A stretch of 52,877 nucleotides of DNA from Bacillota bacterium (lineage in GTDB: Bacteria > Bacillota > Clostridia > Peptostreptococcales > Anaerovoracaceae), in the NCBI GenBank assembly GCA_017416795.1, contig JAFQBD010000036.1, positions 1-52,877 of the forward strand, read 5' to 3'. Positions 18,191 through 28,773 of this stretch are shown here, in pieces. The first letter of the stretch is position 1. Each line of letters opens with the position of its first letter. A program made the translations under genes and the position numbers. A model generated the notes under the pieces. The model ran no database searches and was not told the origin of the DNA. It saw only the letters and a program-made list of their open reading frames with translations.

Positions 18191-18706
18191 TCAGCCCTTC
18201 CAAATAGCCAATTCTCCCGTCTTTCTGGTCTCGTTCATGTCGATAACTCTCTGGTTGCTGCTCCCTCTGAACTGAAGCGTCAGATCTCTGAGCTCATTGA
18301 TAAAAGGACCGTCTATCAATATGTCCGTAAGCTCCAGGAGCTCGCGAACATCTGCCCTTTGCACGGCCATATCTTGAAGTTCTTCCAGCGTATATCCGCT
18401 GAACACAGTGATATTCAGGCCTCTTTCCTTGACTTCTCTGCCCAGGCAAGCAAAGGCTTCAGCCTGGCAGAATGGTTCTCCGCCCGAAAAAGTCACTCCG
18501 GCAAGAAGCTTATCCTTATCTATTTCTTCCAGCAATCTCTCTATGCTGATATCATTGCCCCCGGCAAAATCGTGAGTCTCCGGATTGTGACATCCCTCAC
18601 ATGCATGCGGACAGCCCTGGCAAAAGACCGTAAATCTTATGCCCGGGCCGTCAACGATAGATTCTCTCACTATGCCGGCTAATCTTATCGAATCAGCCTT
18701 TTTCAT
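18191..18706 (-). CDS. nrdG: Anaerobic ribonucleotide reductase activating protein
   Basis: Radical-SAM activase that makes the glycyl radical on NrdD. 171 residues. The SAM-radical cluster C-x3-C-x2-C is in GCPHACEGCHN; GPGIRFTVFCQGC and VTFSGGEPFCQ are family motifs. The start lies at the nrdD stop with GGAG upstream, so translation is likely coupled. Acts in the cytoplasm under anoxia. Confidence 0.96.
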   Translation of the reverse strand: MKKADSIRLAGIVRESIVDGPGIRFTVFCQGCPHACEGCHNPETHDFAGGNDISIERLLEEIDKDKLLAGVTFSGGEPFCQAEAFACLGREVKERGLNITVFSGYTLEELQDMAVQRADVRELLELTDILIDGPFINELRDLTLQFRGSSNQRVIDMNETRKTGELAIWKG

Positions 18707-21052
18707 TTATAAAGTCTCCATTCCGCTGTCGAGACTATGCTTGACTCTGTCTTTCTCTTCAGCAGTTTTAGCATCGTTCCAGTTGTCCATAGTGCCTACA
18801 AGATATCCGGTGATACGTCTGATCCTTTCGAATCCCTGATCTCCGTCTTCTTCTGTTCTGTGGCAGTGCGGACATTCGTTATCGATGATTCCTGTGTATC
18901 CGCATACAGGGTCTCTGTCTACAGGGTGGTTGATGGAACCATAACCAACGCCGCTTTCCTTCATGCATCTTACTACCTGCTCGAATGCATCCAGATTCTT
19001 GCATGGGTCACCGTCCAGTTCAACGTAAGTGATATGACCTGCATTAGTCAGTGCGTGATAAGGAGCTTCCAGCTTGATCTTATCGAATGCATTGATGTTG
19101 TAGTATACAGGGATATGGAATGAGTTTGTATAGTAATCTCTGTCTGTAACGCCTTCGATAACTCCGTATCTTGCTCTGTCGATCCTTACGAATCTGCCGG
19201 ACAGACCTTCTGCAGGAGTTGCGATGAGAGTGTAGTTGAATCCTGTTTCCTTAGTGTACTCATCCATCTTCTTTCTCATGAAGCCGATGATCTCAAGTCC
19301 CAGTCTCTGAGCTTCAGCAGATTCACCGTGATGAGATCCGAGAAGAGCCTTCAGACATTCAGCCAGACCGATGAAACCTACTGTCAGAGTTCCGTGCTTC
19401 AGAACTTCCGCAACAGAATCTTCAGGCTTCAGCTTATCTGAATCCAGCCAGATACCCTGTCCCATCAGGAACGGATAATTCTTCACTTTCTTTGCAGCCT
19501 GGATCTTATATCTTTCCATCAGCTGGTTGGCACAAAGATCTACCTTTCTTTCCAGTTCTTCGAAGAACAGATCGATATCTCCATGAGCCTTGATAGCTAT
19601 TCTTGGCAGGTTAACTGATGTGAAACTCAGATTTCCTCTGCCGCCTACTACTTCTCTTGAAGGGTCGTAGTGGTTTCCGATTACTCTTGTTCTGCATCCC
19701 ATATAAGCAACTTCTGTGTTGTGATCTTCAGGGTTGTAGTATGCCAAGTTGAATGGAGCATCCAGGAATGAGAAGTTAGGGAACAGTCTCTTCGCTGATA
19801 CTCTGCAAGCCAGCTTGAACATATCGTAGTTAGGATCTTCAGGATTGTAGTTTACGCCTTCCTTGATCTTGAAGATGTGGATAGGGAAAATAGCAGTTTC
19901 GCCATTACCCAGACCTGCTTCTGTAGCCAGCATGATATTTTCTGTAACGAGTCTTCCTTCAGGGGAAGTGTCAGTACCATAGTTGATTGATGAGAACGGT
20001 ATCTGAGCACCTGCTCTTGAATGCATCGTATTCAGATTATGTACGAATGCTTCCATCGCCTGATAAGTAGCTCTCTTGATTTCTTCGTTAGCGTACTTAG
20101 TAGTCTTCTGCTGAAGTCTGTCTATGTACTTTTCATCTATGATTTCTTTAAGGTATTCTCTTTCGATTTCCTTATAGTTATTATCATCGGCAATGATAGG
20201 ATAGATATCGTGCTTTTCCATTATTTCAGCACCGATCTTCTTCATTCTTTCAACACCGTCTTCGATATCAAAGAGCAGGTTGAGCATCTTACCCATGTTT
20301 GTCCAGTACAGCTTTCTGAATGTCTTCTTGACACCGTTAGCCATACCATAGTCAAAATCAGGGATACTCTGTCCGCCATGCTGGTCATTCTGGTTTGACT
20401 GTATAGCGATACATGCCAGTGCAGCATAGCTCTGGATGTCGTTAGGTTCTCTTAAGAATCCGTGACCTGTTGAGAAACCTCCCTTGAAAAGCTTTTCTAT
20501 ATCTATCTGACAACATGTAGTGGTGAGTGTAAGGAAGTCCATATCATGGATATGTATGTCGCCTTCTCTGTGAGCCTTTGCATGTGCAGGCTTGAGTACG
20601 AACATTTCATAGAACTGCTTAGCACCTTCTGAACCGTACTTCAGCATAGTACCCATAGCAGTGTCACCATCGATATTAGCATTTTCACGCTTAGTATCGT
20701 TGTCTTTGGCATCTTTGAAAGTAAGGTCTTCGAACGTCTTCATGAGACGTGTGTTCATATCTCTTACTCTTGTACGTTCTGCTCTGTAAAGGATGAACTC
20801 CTTAGCAGTTCTTGCATGACCGTTTTCGATCAGTATTTTTTCTACAGCATCCTGGATCTGTTCAACTGTAGGTGTTTCATTATGGCAGATTTCTGTCAAG
20901 TAAAGTTCTACCTGCTTTGACAGGAAATTAGCCATATCGCGGTCCTTACCGCCCAGCACTTCCGCTGCTTTGTAGATAGCTTCAGCGATCTTGCTGCTGT
21001 CGAAGTCTACTGTTCTTCCATCTCTCTTGATGATTTTTTTGATCTGACTCAT
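18707..21052 (-). CDS. nrdD: Anaerobic ribonucleoside-triphosphate reductase (class III)
   Basis: Makes deoxynucleotides from NTPs without oxygen. 781 residues. An N-terminal ATP-cone (KKIIKRDGRTVDFDSSKIAEAI) gives allosteric control. The C-terminus has a four-cysteine zinc site (VCGYTG...ECPHC) and the glycyl-radical loop RRITGYLVGT. It forms an operon with nrdG. A good promoter and NrdR-like boxes lie upstream. Confidence 0.97.
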   Translation of the reverse strand: MSQIKKIIKRDGRTVDFDSSKIAEAIYKAAEVLGGKDRDMANFLSKQVELYLTEICHNETPTVEQIQDAVEKILIENGHARTAKEFILYRAERTRVRDMNTRLMKTFEDLTFKDAKDNDTKRENANIDGDTAMGTMLKYGSEGAKQFYEMFVLKPAHAKAHREGDIHIHDMDFLTLTTTCCQIDIEKLFKGGFSTGHGFLREPNDIQSYAALACIAIQSNQNDQHGGQSIPDFDYGMANGVKKTFRKLYWTNMGKMLNLLFDIEDGVERMKKIGAEIMEKHDIYPIIADDNNYKEIEREYLKEIIDEKYIDRLQQKTTKYANEEIKRATYQAMEAFVHNLNTMHSRAGAQIPFSSINYGTDTSPEGRLVTENIMLATEAGLGNGETAIFPIHIFKIKEGVNYNPEDPNYDMFKLACRVSAKRLFPNFSFLDAPFNLAYYNPEDHNTEVAYMGCRTRVIGNHYDPSREVVGGRGNLSFTSVNLPRIAIKAHGDIDLFFEELERKVDLCANQLMERYKIQAAKKVKNYPFLMGQGIWLDSDKLKPEDSVAEVLKHGTLTVGFIGLAECLKALLGSHHGESAEAQRLGLEIIGFMRKKMDEYTKETGFNYTLIATPAEGLSGRFVRIDRARYGVIEGVTDRDYYTNSFHIPVYYNINAFDKIKLEAPYHALTNAGHITYVELDGDPCKNLDAFEQVVRCMKESGVGYGSINHPVDRDPVCGYTGIIDNECPHCHRTEEDGDQGFERIRRITGYLVGTMDNWNDAKTAEEKDRVKHSLDSGMETL

Positions 21053-21072
21053 TCTTACTTACTCCTTACAAT

Positions 21073-21150
21073 ACACTATATAACTTTAATCCTTTAAATT
21101 CATGTTGAATGCTTATCGTTTCCGAACACTATATATGGGTCCATATATAG
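21073..21150. promoter_or_regulatory. Candidate NrdR boxes in the nrdD leader
   Basis: ACACTATATA occurs twice, at 21073 and 21126, 53 bases apart. The second copy merges into a perfect palindrome with 10-base arms (21129-21138 and 21141-21150). The NrdR box consensus is close to ACACWATATATWGTGT, so each is a partial match. Both lie just downstream of the predicted transcription start, which suits repression. The spacing is wider than the usual three helical turns. Confidence 0.5.
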
Positions 21151-21162
21151 ATTCCAATGAAA

Positions 21163-21190
21163 ATTATACACAAAATACAGGCATAGTCAA
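21163..21190 (-). promoter_or_regulatory. Promoter of nrdDG
   Basis: TTGACT (21185-21190), 16-base spacer, perfect TATAAT (21163-21168). Confidence 0.75.
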
Positions 21191-21227
21191 CATGGATTTC
21201 TGTATTTTATTGTTCTTTTTGCATTAC

Positions 21228-21257
21228 AAAAGCCTTGGAAATGAAACCAAGGCTTTT
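21228..21257. terminator. Terminator of the GNAT gene
   Basis: Perfect 11-bp stem AAAAGCCTTGG (21228-21238) with 21247-21257 and an eight-base loop. The stem's own T-ends serve as the U-tract in both directions. Confidence 0.8.
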
Positions 21258-21304
21258 AGTTGACATAATTAAATTTTCTGCAAAGTGCGCTTTGCACCTT
21301 ATCT

Positions 21305-21838
21305 TTAGTTCTTATCACCGAAAAATTCTGATCTGAGCATCGACATAAGGTGAAGGTCATAATATCGTCCATCCTTCTTAGTCGCATTTCTTGCCACGCC
21401 TTCGCTCTTGAATCCCAGACTTTCATATAATGTAGAAGCTCTCTTGTTTCCTGTGTAGTAATCGAGAGTCACCCTTTCCATGTGGAGGAAAGTAAAACAG
21501 TATTCGAGGACTTCATTCATGATCTCTCTGCCTATTCCCTTGCCCCACAATTTAGGATCTCCGATATAGAACTTAGTGATATCGAGAGAATCGCTATGTC
21601 TGTCAATTCTTGATATATAGATCCTTCCTACAGGTTCGCCGCTCTGTCTGGCAACTATAGTAAGATCTATCCTTTCCTTATTGAACTTATTGTAGAGACC
21701 TTCAGTTACTACATCTTCATATGTCCTTTCTTCATCAAAAGAAAGATACTTAGTAACTACAGGATCTTTTTCCCATACTGCGAAATATTCATAATCTCTA
21801 AATTCAGTTTCTCTGATAATGAAGTTCTGAGTTTCCAT
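21305..21838 (-). CDS. GNAT family N-acetyltransferase (RimJ/RimL type)
   Basis: 177-residue acetyl-CoA-dependent acetyltransferase. The acetyl-CoA loop is LWGKGIGREIM; the later YTGNKRASTLYESLGFKSEG is the usual GNAT motif B region. It resembles RimJ/RimL-like enzymes that acetylate N-termini or small molecules; the substrate is unknown. AAGGAG precedes the ATG. Monocistronic, divergent from the lipoprotein gene. Confidence 0.85.
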   Translation of the reverse strand: METQNFIIRETEFRDYEYFAVWEKDPVVTKYLSFDEERTYEDVVTEGLYNKFNKERIDLTIVARQSGEPVGRIYISRIDRHSDSLDITKFYIGDPKLWGKGIGREIMNEVLEYCFTFLHMERVTLDYYTGNKRASTLYESLGFKSEGVARNATKKDGRYYDLHLMSMLRSEFFGDKN

Positions 21839-21969
21839 AACATACTCCTTATATATTTTGATTAAAGTTTCACCTAATCTCTACAATTTATTTTTTTCAT
21901 GTGGTATTATATTGTTGTCTTAATTATTATAGTAATTATTTCTTAAATTAACAAGGAGAAATATAAAAT

Positions 21970-23403
21970 ATGAAGAAGTTTTTCGTATTTTTCACAGCAT
22001 TTGTCATGATGCTTTCTCTCGCTCTTTCGGGATGCGGCTCTGCAGATGCTGACAGACAAGAAGAATTGAACGATTCCCTCGAAAAAACTTACGAGGAATT
22101 AACAGCTACCTTTTCAGGTGAAACAGGAGAATACGATCTGGTCGCTGAATATTTACAGTCATGGGCAAGCAAAAACGACATCACGATAGCTGCCAACGAA
22201 GCCAACTATATGGTGCTGAATAATCCTGCTACAGAAGGTTCAGAAGATGAAAAAAGCACTACCCTTCAGTGCATGATAGATACAAGTGCATTCAGTAAAT
22301 CATTACAGAGCTTATCGATCTCACTTACATCATTACTGGGTCCTCTTGAACACGGCGACATAACCTTGCTCATAACTGAAACCACAGACGGTGAATATAA
22401 GGGAGCTGCTGCAGTAGATCCGAAGTATCTGAAGAGCGACAATTTCATAAATGTAGAGCAAAACGATGATATCGAACTTCACACTTCAGGCTCATATGCC
22501 TGCTCAGCATCTATGACAACAGATATACCGGAGTCTGAACCATATTACGGCAATGCTTATACTATCACAATGAAGATATCCGGTTACCACGATCCATTCA
22601 ATAACGATACTGCCGATTATCCTAATCCTGTAGAGGTGATCGGAAATCTGCTGGCTTCCGAAAAGAGTTCCGGACAGCTGTTCCAGCTGGCATCATTCAA
22701 TTGTGAAGCTAAAGCCGGCTATGTCCCTACTTCCGCAACAGCTGTTGTAGTTATCGATGATAACGATATTTCAAGCTTCGAGAAAAAATTCAAGAGTTCA
22801 TATAATAATATGAAGAAAAAGTTCGAAGAGCTTGAAGATAACTTCGTTTACACATTTACGGCTGCCGATATGCCTGGCTCCGTAATATCTAATGAAACAA
22901 GCGATAATATCATCAGCCTTATGTATACGCTGAAAACAGGCAAGTATCGTCCGGCTGAAGAAGATACCGAAGACACGCTGGAAGATGACTCCGAAGAAAG
23001 CACAGAAGACGATAAAGAAATCTATGCTTTAGCTGAAATTTCAAACGTATCTACAAAAGGCGGCAAATTCAAACTTACAACTTCATTCAGAGGAACTGAT
23101 GAAGATATCATCAAGGAGCTGTCAGATGTTTACCTTACTATCTCCGGCTTATGCGACATTTCTTACAAGAAGTACGATAACTACATGACTTGGCCGACTA
23201 AAGACAATACAGAACTGGCAGCTTACTTCACAGAAGTTCTCGGTTCTGAAGAAACTGTATTTGCAGGCAAAATGGAAACAAGCGAGTGCGACGTCCTCGC
23301 TTCCAAAACAAGCTTGAATATGATCTCATATCAGTGTAATATCCACCACGGAGAAGCGGCACTTGCTAATCTCTGCGGATTCATGAACACTGCTGCAGAA
23401 TAA
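21970..23403 (+). CDS. Large lipoprotein of unknown function
   Basis: 477 residues. A type II signal peptide with lipobox LSGC puts the lipidated cysteine at position 22, so the protein is anchored outside the membrane. The mature part is acidic and mostly beta-like in pattern, with a low-complexity Glu/Asp stretch near residues 330-355 (EEDTEDTLEDDSEESTEDD) that probably links two domains. No enzyme or binding motif is recognised. AAGGAG precedes the ATG; TATTAT after TG-G at about 21902-21911 may be an extended -10. Monocistronic with a terminator. Confidence 0.8.
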   Translation: MKKFFVFFTAFVMMLSLALSGCGSADADRQEELNDSLEKTYEELTATFSGETGEYDLVAEYLQSWASKNDITIAANEANYMVLNNPATEGSEDEKSTTLQCMIDTSAFSKSLQSLSISLTSLLGPLEHGDITLLITETTDGEYKGAAAVDPKYLKSDNFINVEQNDDIELHTSGSYACSASMTTDIPESEPYYGNAYTITMKISGYHDPFNNDTADYPNPVEVIGNLLASEKSSGQLFQLASFNCEAKAGYVPTSATAVVVIDDNDISSFEKKFKSSYNNMKKKFEELEDNFVYTFTAADMPGSVISNETSDNIISLMYTLKTGKYRPAEEDTEDTLEDDSEESTEDDKEIYALAEISNVSTKGGKFKLTTSFRGTDEDIIKELSDVYLTISGLCDISYKKYDNYMTWPTKDNTELAAYFTEVLGSEETVFAGKMETSECDVLASKTSLNMISYQCNIHHGEAALANLCGFMNTAAE

Positions 23404-23432
23404 TAACATTCTCACAAACTCAACAAAAAACA

Positions 23433-23473
23433 AAATGCGATATCCGAACTCATTGTTCAGGTATCGCATTTTT
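23433..23473. terminator. Bidirectional terminator between the lipoprotein and thioesterase genes
   Basis: AAATGCGATA (23433-23442) pairs with TATCGCATTT (23462-23471), extended by an imperfect inner helix, with T-runs on both strands. The two genes converge on it. Confidence 0.85.
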
Positions 23474-23914
23474 CTACTTATCTGCGTATACGAAGTTTGA
23501 TGTGGCTGATGCCAATATCTTGCCGGTAGCCTCATCTTTAGCAACTGCTCTTAATCTTGCCATGCTCCTGCCTGCTCTTATCACATTTACTTCGAATATG
23601 AATGATTCGCCCATGAATGGTCTTATATAACTCACGCTCAGATCTGCAGTGGCGACAGAATAATGATCTGTGAATGCCAACAAACTCATTCCCATAGAAG
23701 TATCGAACATAGCTGCAACAGCTCCTCCGTGAAGTTCACCTCTATGATTTCTCTCCCAGTCTTTAGCTTCGTATCGTATCTCGGATGTCTGGGTTTCAGG
23801 ATCGCATTTTATAGGCTCCGGCGCAAGAAGCGAATTCATCCTTCCCGGCTCAGTCTCCTGTACTTCTACTGCTATTTGTCTAAGTTTATCCATTATTTCT
23901 TTTTCAGTCTTCAT
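23474..23914 (-). CDS. PaaI-family hotdog thioesterase
   Basis: 146-residue single hotdog-fold acyl-CoA thioesterase. The catalytic-region motif is HRGELHGGAVAAMFDTSMG, typical of the PaaI/YbgC-like branch, and LSVSYIRP follows. The acyl-CoA substrate cannot be predicted. GAGG precedes the ATG. Confidence 0.87.
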   Translation of the reverse strand: MKTEKEIMDKLRQIAVEVQETEPGRMNSLLAPEPIKCDPETQTSEIRYEAKDWERNHRGELHGGAVAAMFDTSMGMSLLAFTDHYSVATADLSVSYIRPFMGESFIFEVNVIRAGRSMARLRAVAKDEATGKILASATSNFVYADK

Positions 23915-23996
23915 AGCTTTACCTCATTAATGTTTGATTACAGCAACATTATACCACATTTTTCTTGTGAAAATACTGAATATTCTATTTTTCGAG

Positions 23997-24025
23997 TTGA
24001 ACTCACATTGAAATTCTGTTAAAAT
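23997..24025 (+). promoter_or_regulatory. Promoter of the Cache-like lipoprotein gene
   Basis: TTGAAC (23997-24002), 17-base spacer, TAAAAT (24020-24025). Confidence 0.68.
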
Positions 24026-24071
24026 CCAAATAACAATTTATTTATTTTTCCCAATTAACTAGGAGGTTATT

Positions 24072-24707
24072 ATGAGAAAATTACTTATCGCAATCATGGC
24101 CCTCGTTATGGCATTCGGACTGGCTGCATGCGGCGGTTCAGAAGAAGTTCCTGCTGACGTTCAGGCAGTAAAAGATCAGGCAGCTGGTTATGTAGAACAG
24201 TATGCTGCTGACCTGACTGAAGATGGCTGGGGAGACGAATATGCTGCTCTGCTGGCATCAGGCGAAGCTAGAGACTATGCTGAATACAATGATATCATGC
24301 AGGATCTCTGGGACGCTAGAGTAGAATGCGGAGCTACTTACATTTATGCTCTGACACCATTAGTTGATGGAGAAATCACTTATGATGTTGAAGACACTAG
24401 TGCATGTGAATACTTTGCAATCACAGTTGACGGATGTGAAGATCCTGATGACTGGGGTGTAGAATACGATTGGGAAATCCAGTTCACAGAAGCTTGGGAA
24501 GGCGCTACAGCTACAGCTAGATCAGCTTGGATCAACGATGAAGTTGGCGACAACCACGACATCTGCTGGTCAGCATTCGCTCCTGTATATGACAGCGAAG
24601 GCAACGTAGTATGCATCCTGGGTATCGACTACCCTTGCGCTGACGTTCTGAATGATTATCCTGAATGGAACAGAGATATGGATGAATGGAACGGAATCGA
24701 AGAATAA
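24072..24707 (+). CDS. Lipoprotein with a stand-alone Cache/PAS-like sensor domain
   Basis: 211 residues. Type II signal peptide with lipobox LAAC (lipidated Cys20). The mature 191 residues are very acidic. ATYIYALTPLVDGEITY and, near the C-terminus, SAFAPVYDSEGNVVCILGIDY match the two signature stretches of extracellular Cache sensor domains (the strand pair ending in ...GVDI-type sequence) found in histidine kinases and chemoreceptors. Here no transmembrane helix or signalling domain follows; the protein ends shortly after. It may be a secreted binding protein or a partner of another receptor. AGGAGG precedes the ATG; monocistronic. The domain call is by eye. Confidence 0.7.
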   Translation: MRKLLIAIMALVMAFGLAACGGSEEVPADVQAVKDQAAGYVEQYAADLTEDGWGDEYAALLASGEARDYAEYNDIMQDLWDARVECGATYIYALTPLVDGEITYDVEDTSACEYFAITVDGCEDPDDWGVEYDWEIQFTEAWEGATATARSAWINDEVGDNHDICWSAFAPVYDSEGNVVCILGIDYPCADVLNDYPEWNRDMDEWNGIEE

Positions 24708-24750
24708 TCGATCCTGAACATTATTGATCAGAATGAATTAAATGAATTGT

Positions 24751-24780
24751 AAAACCCGGTCACAAATGACCGGGTTTTTT
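24751..24780. terminator. Bidirectional terminator
   Basis: AAAACCCGGTCA (24751-24762) pairs perfectly with TGACCGGGTTTT, four-base loop, then TT; A-run on the other side serves the convergent methyltransferase gene. Confidence 0.92.
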
Positions 24781-24791
24781 CGTGCATAATT

Positions 24792-25949
24792 CTATTTTCT
24801 CTTCTGCAGTAATGCTACTGCTTCTGTATGTTTCGTTCCTGGAAAGTTATCAAACGGTTTCACTGACACTACGTCATATCCGTAATACTGCATGTAATAC
24901 AAGTTCTCTGTAAGTGTCTTCGGATTACATGAGATGTATACTATCTGATCTACACCGTATCCGATGATCTTGTCGAGGGCATCAGGCTTGATACCTACTC
25001 TCGGCGGGTCTACAACGATAACGTCCGGTTTTTCTTCTACATTCTTCAGGACTTCGAAAACATCACCTGCAATGAATTCACAATTATCCAGTCCGTTAAG
25101 TGCAGCGTTTGCTTTAGCTGCTTCCACAGCTTCTTCAACCAGTTCGATACCGATAACTTTACCTGCTTTCTTAGCAAGTGTCTGAGTTATTGTCCCTGTA
25201 CCGCAGTAAAGGTCAAATGCTGTCTTATTGCTGAAATCATCGATGAGATCGATAGCGTATGAATATAGATTTTCAACAGCTACTACGTTAGTCTGGAAGA
25301 ATGAGAAGGCACTGACTTTGAACTTCAATCCCATGATTTCTTCCATATAGTAGTCTCTGCCATCTAAGATCCTCAATTCGTCACAGTAAACTGCATCAGC
25401 CAGTCTGTCGTTGATAGTTCTGAGGATGCCTACCACATTGTTTTTAAGAGGAAGCGATTTTATCATTTCAACGAAAGCATCTTCATCGAAACCTTCTTCC
25501 GAGCTTGTAACTACATTGACAAGCAGCTCCCCTGTCCTGACACCTCGTCTTACTATCAAATGTCTCATAAGTCCGCGGTGATTCTTTTTATGATAATGTG
25601 AATATCCCTTCTCAATGACGAAATCCAGCACACCTCTGAGCACAGTATTGAAATCATCATGGACCAGCTGGCACTGATCAACTGTGATGATGGACATGAA
25701 ATGCTTTTTCTTATGCATGCCCAGCGTCGTAGGACCGTTCTTCTCCATGTCACCAAAAGTATATTCCATCTTGTTTCTGTAATGGTATCTGTCTGGTGCA
25801 GGTTCGATATCCAGAAGCTGTCCGTAATCGATATCTTTCTTATCAAGAAGACCTCTTACCTCTCCCGCTTTATTCTTCAGTTGCTCTTCATAGGATACGC
25901 CCTGATAGACGCATCCGCCGCAGACATTGCTGTCTCTGCATATTTCCAT
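24792..25949 (-). CDS. 23S rRNA (uracil-C5)-methyltransferase, RumA/RlmD family
   Basis: SAM-dependent RNA m5U methyltransferase of about 385 residues. Iron-sulfur ligands are visible: C-x5-C-x2-C at the N-terminus (CRDSNVCGGC) and a later Cys in TVDQCQL. SAM motifs FDLYCGTGT and VVDPPRVG, and the catalytic cysteine in VYISCNPKTL, are intact. The N-terminal TRAM domain present in many relatives is absent. The ATG at 25949 has AAAGGA seven bases upstream; an in-frame TTG fifteen bases earlier overlaps that site. RlmD, RlmCD and TrmA-like roles cannot be separated from sequence alone. Confidence 0.88.
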   Translation of the reverse strand: MEICRDSNVCGGCVYQGVSYEEQLKNKAGEVRGLLDKKDIDYGQLLDIEPAPDRYHYRNKMEYTFGDMEKNGPTTLGMHKKKHFMSIITVDQCQLVHDDFNTVLRGVLDFVIEKGYSHYHKKNHRGLMRHLIVRRGVRTGELLVNVVTSSEEGFDEDAFVEMIKSLPLKNNVVGILRTINDRLADAVYCDELRILDGRDYYMEEIMGLKFKVSAFSFFQTNVVAVENLYSYAIDLIDDFSNKTAFDLYCGTGTITQTLAKKAGKVIGIELVEEAVEAAKANAALNGLDNCEFIAGDVFEVLKNVEEKPDVIVVDPPRVGIKPDALDKIIGYGVDQIVYISCNPKTLTENLYYMQYYGYDVVSVKPFDNFPGTKHTEAVALLQKRK

Positions 25950-25976
25950 ATTATATCCTTTCAAATATGCTGTTAG

Positions 25977-27137
<1,161 letters not shown>

Positions 27138-27653
27138 CTACTTGATATATTCAAGTATCCGGCTGTAGGCTTCCTTAAGGTTATCGTACGAGCACCCGCA
27201 ATTGGCAGGACTTGTAGATGGAAGTCTTATGGAAGACACGCCGCATATAGGATAACACATTTTCTTGTATAATTCATCAGCTTTTGCACCTGTAGTAAAA
27301 ATTGCACGTATTCCGGCCTTGCTGAGTATCACATTCATATTATTAGCCACCGGATCTTTGATGCTGGTATCTGATGCGCCCTTTATCTCACAGCTGTCCA
27401 GCACATCCCAAAGGGCGATGTGATGCTTAGCAAGCATCTTCTTTCGCTGCTCTACGGTTTCAGGTATTTCTTCGTCTAAAACATCTGCCAGCACTTTCCA
27501 AAACCTGTTCTGAGGATGTCCGTAATAGAATCCCTGTTCTCTCGATTTAGGGGAAGGTATGCTGCCGAGGATCAGCACTTTTGAATCTTTATCATAAAAG
27601 GGTCCGAACTCATGTCGGACCCGCATAGTTGTTTGTTTTTCTGTATTTTTCAT
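27138..27653 (-). CDS. DNA-deoxyinosine/uracil glycosylase (UDG superfamily, HDG type)
   Basis: 171-residue base-excision repair glycosylase. VLILGSIPSPKSREQGFYYG with HPQNRFWKVL is the signature of family 6 hypoxanthine-DNA glycosylases; LPSTSPAN is the C-terminal active-site motif. Expected to remove deaminated bases (hypoxanthine, possibly uracil). No good ribosome site is seen; it starts nine bases after queA, so coupling is likely. It sits between tgt and queA. Confidence 0.85.
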   Translation of the reverse strand: MKNTEKQTTMRVRHEFGPFYDKDSKVLILGSIPSPKSREQGFYYGHPQNRFWKVLADVLDEEIPETVEQRKKMLAKHHIALWDVLDSCEIKGASDTSIKDPVANNMNVILSKAGIRAIFTTGAKADELYKKMCYPICGVSSIRLPSTSPANCGCSYDNLKEAYSRILEYIK

Positions 27654-27661
27654 GATTTTGT

Positions 27662-28732
27662 TTACTCTATGAACATAGCATCTCCATAGCTGAAGAATCT
27701 ATATCGTTCCTTTATTGCTTCTTCGTATGCTTCCAGTATCTTCTCTCTGTCATAAAGAGCTGATATCAGCATCAGAAGTGTCGACTTAGGAAGATGGAAG
27801 TTGGTGATGAGGCTATCGATGATCTTGAATTCATATCCGGGGTAAATGAATATGCCGGTACTATCTCCTCCTGCTTTCACCTGCCAGCATCCTTTCTCTC
27901 CGTCAGATGTCACGAGATCTTCATCGTAGTAAGCTGCGCTTTCTATCGTCCTTGTTGAAGTAGTTCCAACGGAAATAACTCTGCGCCCTTCTCTCTTAGC
28001 ACGATTGATCTTCTCTGCAGCTTCTTCGCTGACGAAGTACTCTTCAAAGTGCATCGAGTGTTCCTCGATATTTTCGCACTTGACAGGTCTGAATGTGCCG
28101 ATACCTACATGGAGCGTCACATACGCCAGCTCTACACCCTTGGCCTCAGCTTTTCTTAGAAGTTCATCCGTGAAATGAAGTCCTGCAGTCGGTGCGGCTA
28201 CAGAGCCTTCTTCCTGACAGTATACAGTCTGGTATCTATCCTTATCATCTTCTTCGCTGGATCTTTCGATATACGGAGGAAGCGGCATGCTGCCTACTTC
28301 TTCGAGCCTTTCCATGAATATACCTTCGTATTCGAACTCCACTATTCTTGTGCCGTCAGGACCGTAATCCTTGACTGTTGCCTTAAGCAAAGGTTCTTCA
28401 CAGAATACTACTGAATCTCCCGGCTTCATTCTCTTTCCCGGTCTTACCATAGTCTCCCAAATATCGCCTTCTATTCTCTTGATCAGCAGGAATTCTATCT
28501 TGGCTCCCGTACCTTCCTTGATGCCAAACAGCCTTGCCGGCAGCACTTTGGAATTGTTCAATACGAGACAGTCGCCTTCATGAAGATAGTCTATGATATC
28601 AAAAAAGTGTTTATGCTCCAGCGTATGATCGTTCCTGTGAACCACCAGCAGTCTGGAGCTGTCTCTCTTATCAGCCGGTTTCTGTGCTATCAGTTCCTCC
28701 GGCAAGTTATAATCAAACTCGTCTATTCTCAT
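27662..28732 (-). CDS. queA: S-adenosylmethionine:tRNA ribosyltransferase-isomerase
   Basis: Transfers the ribosyl part of SAM to preQ1-tRNA, forming epoxyqueuosine. 356 residues, full length. Motifs [34 protein letters not shown] and GTTSTRT are all present. Paired with tgt through the intervening glycosylase gene and downstream of ruvB by about 40 bases. Confidence 0.97.
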   Translation of the reverse strand: MRIDEFDYNLPEELIAQKPADKRDSSRLLVVHRNDHTLEHKHFFDIIDYLHEGDCLVLNNSKVLPARLFGIKEGTGAKIEFLLIKRIEGDIWETMVRPGKRMKPGDSVVFCEEPLLKATVKDYGPDGTRIVEFEYEGIFMERLEEVGSMPLPPYIERSSEEDDKDRYQTVYCQEEGSVAAPTAGLHFTDELLRKAEAKGVELAYVTLHVGIGTFRPVKCENIEEHSMHFEEYFVSEEAAEKINRAKREGRRVISVGTTSTRTIESAAYYDEDLVTSDGEKGCWQVKAGGDSTGIFIYPGYEFKIIDSLITNFHLPKSTLLMLISALYDREKILEAYEEAIKERYRFFSYGDAMFIE

Positions 28733-28773
28733 TATTTATACCTTTCAATCAACAAGGGCATTTACTGCCCCTG

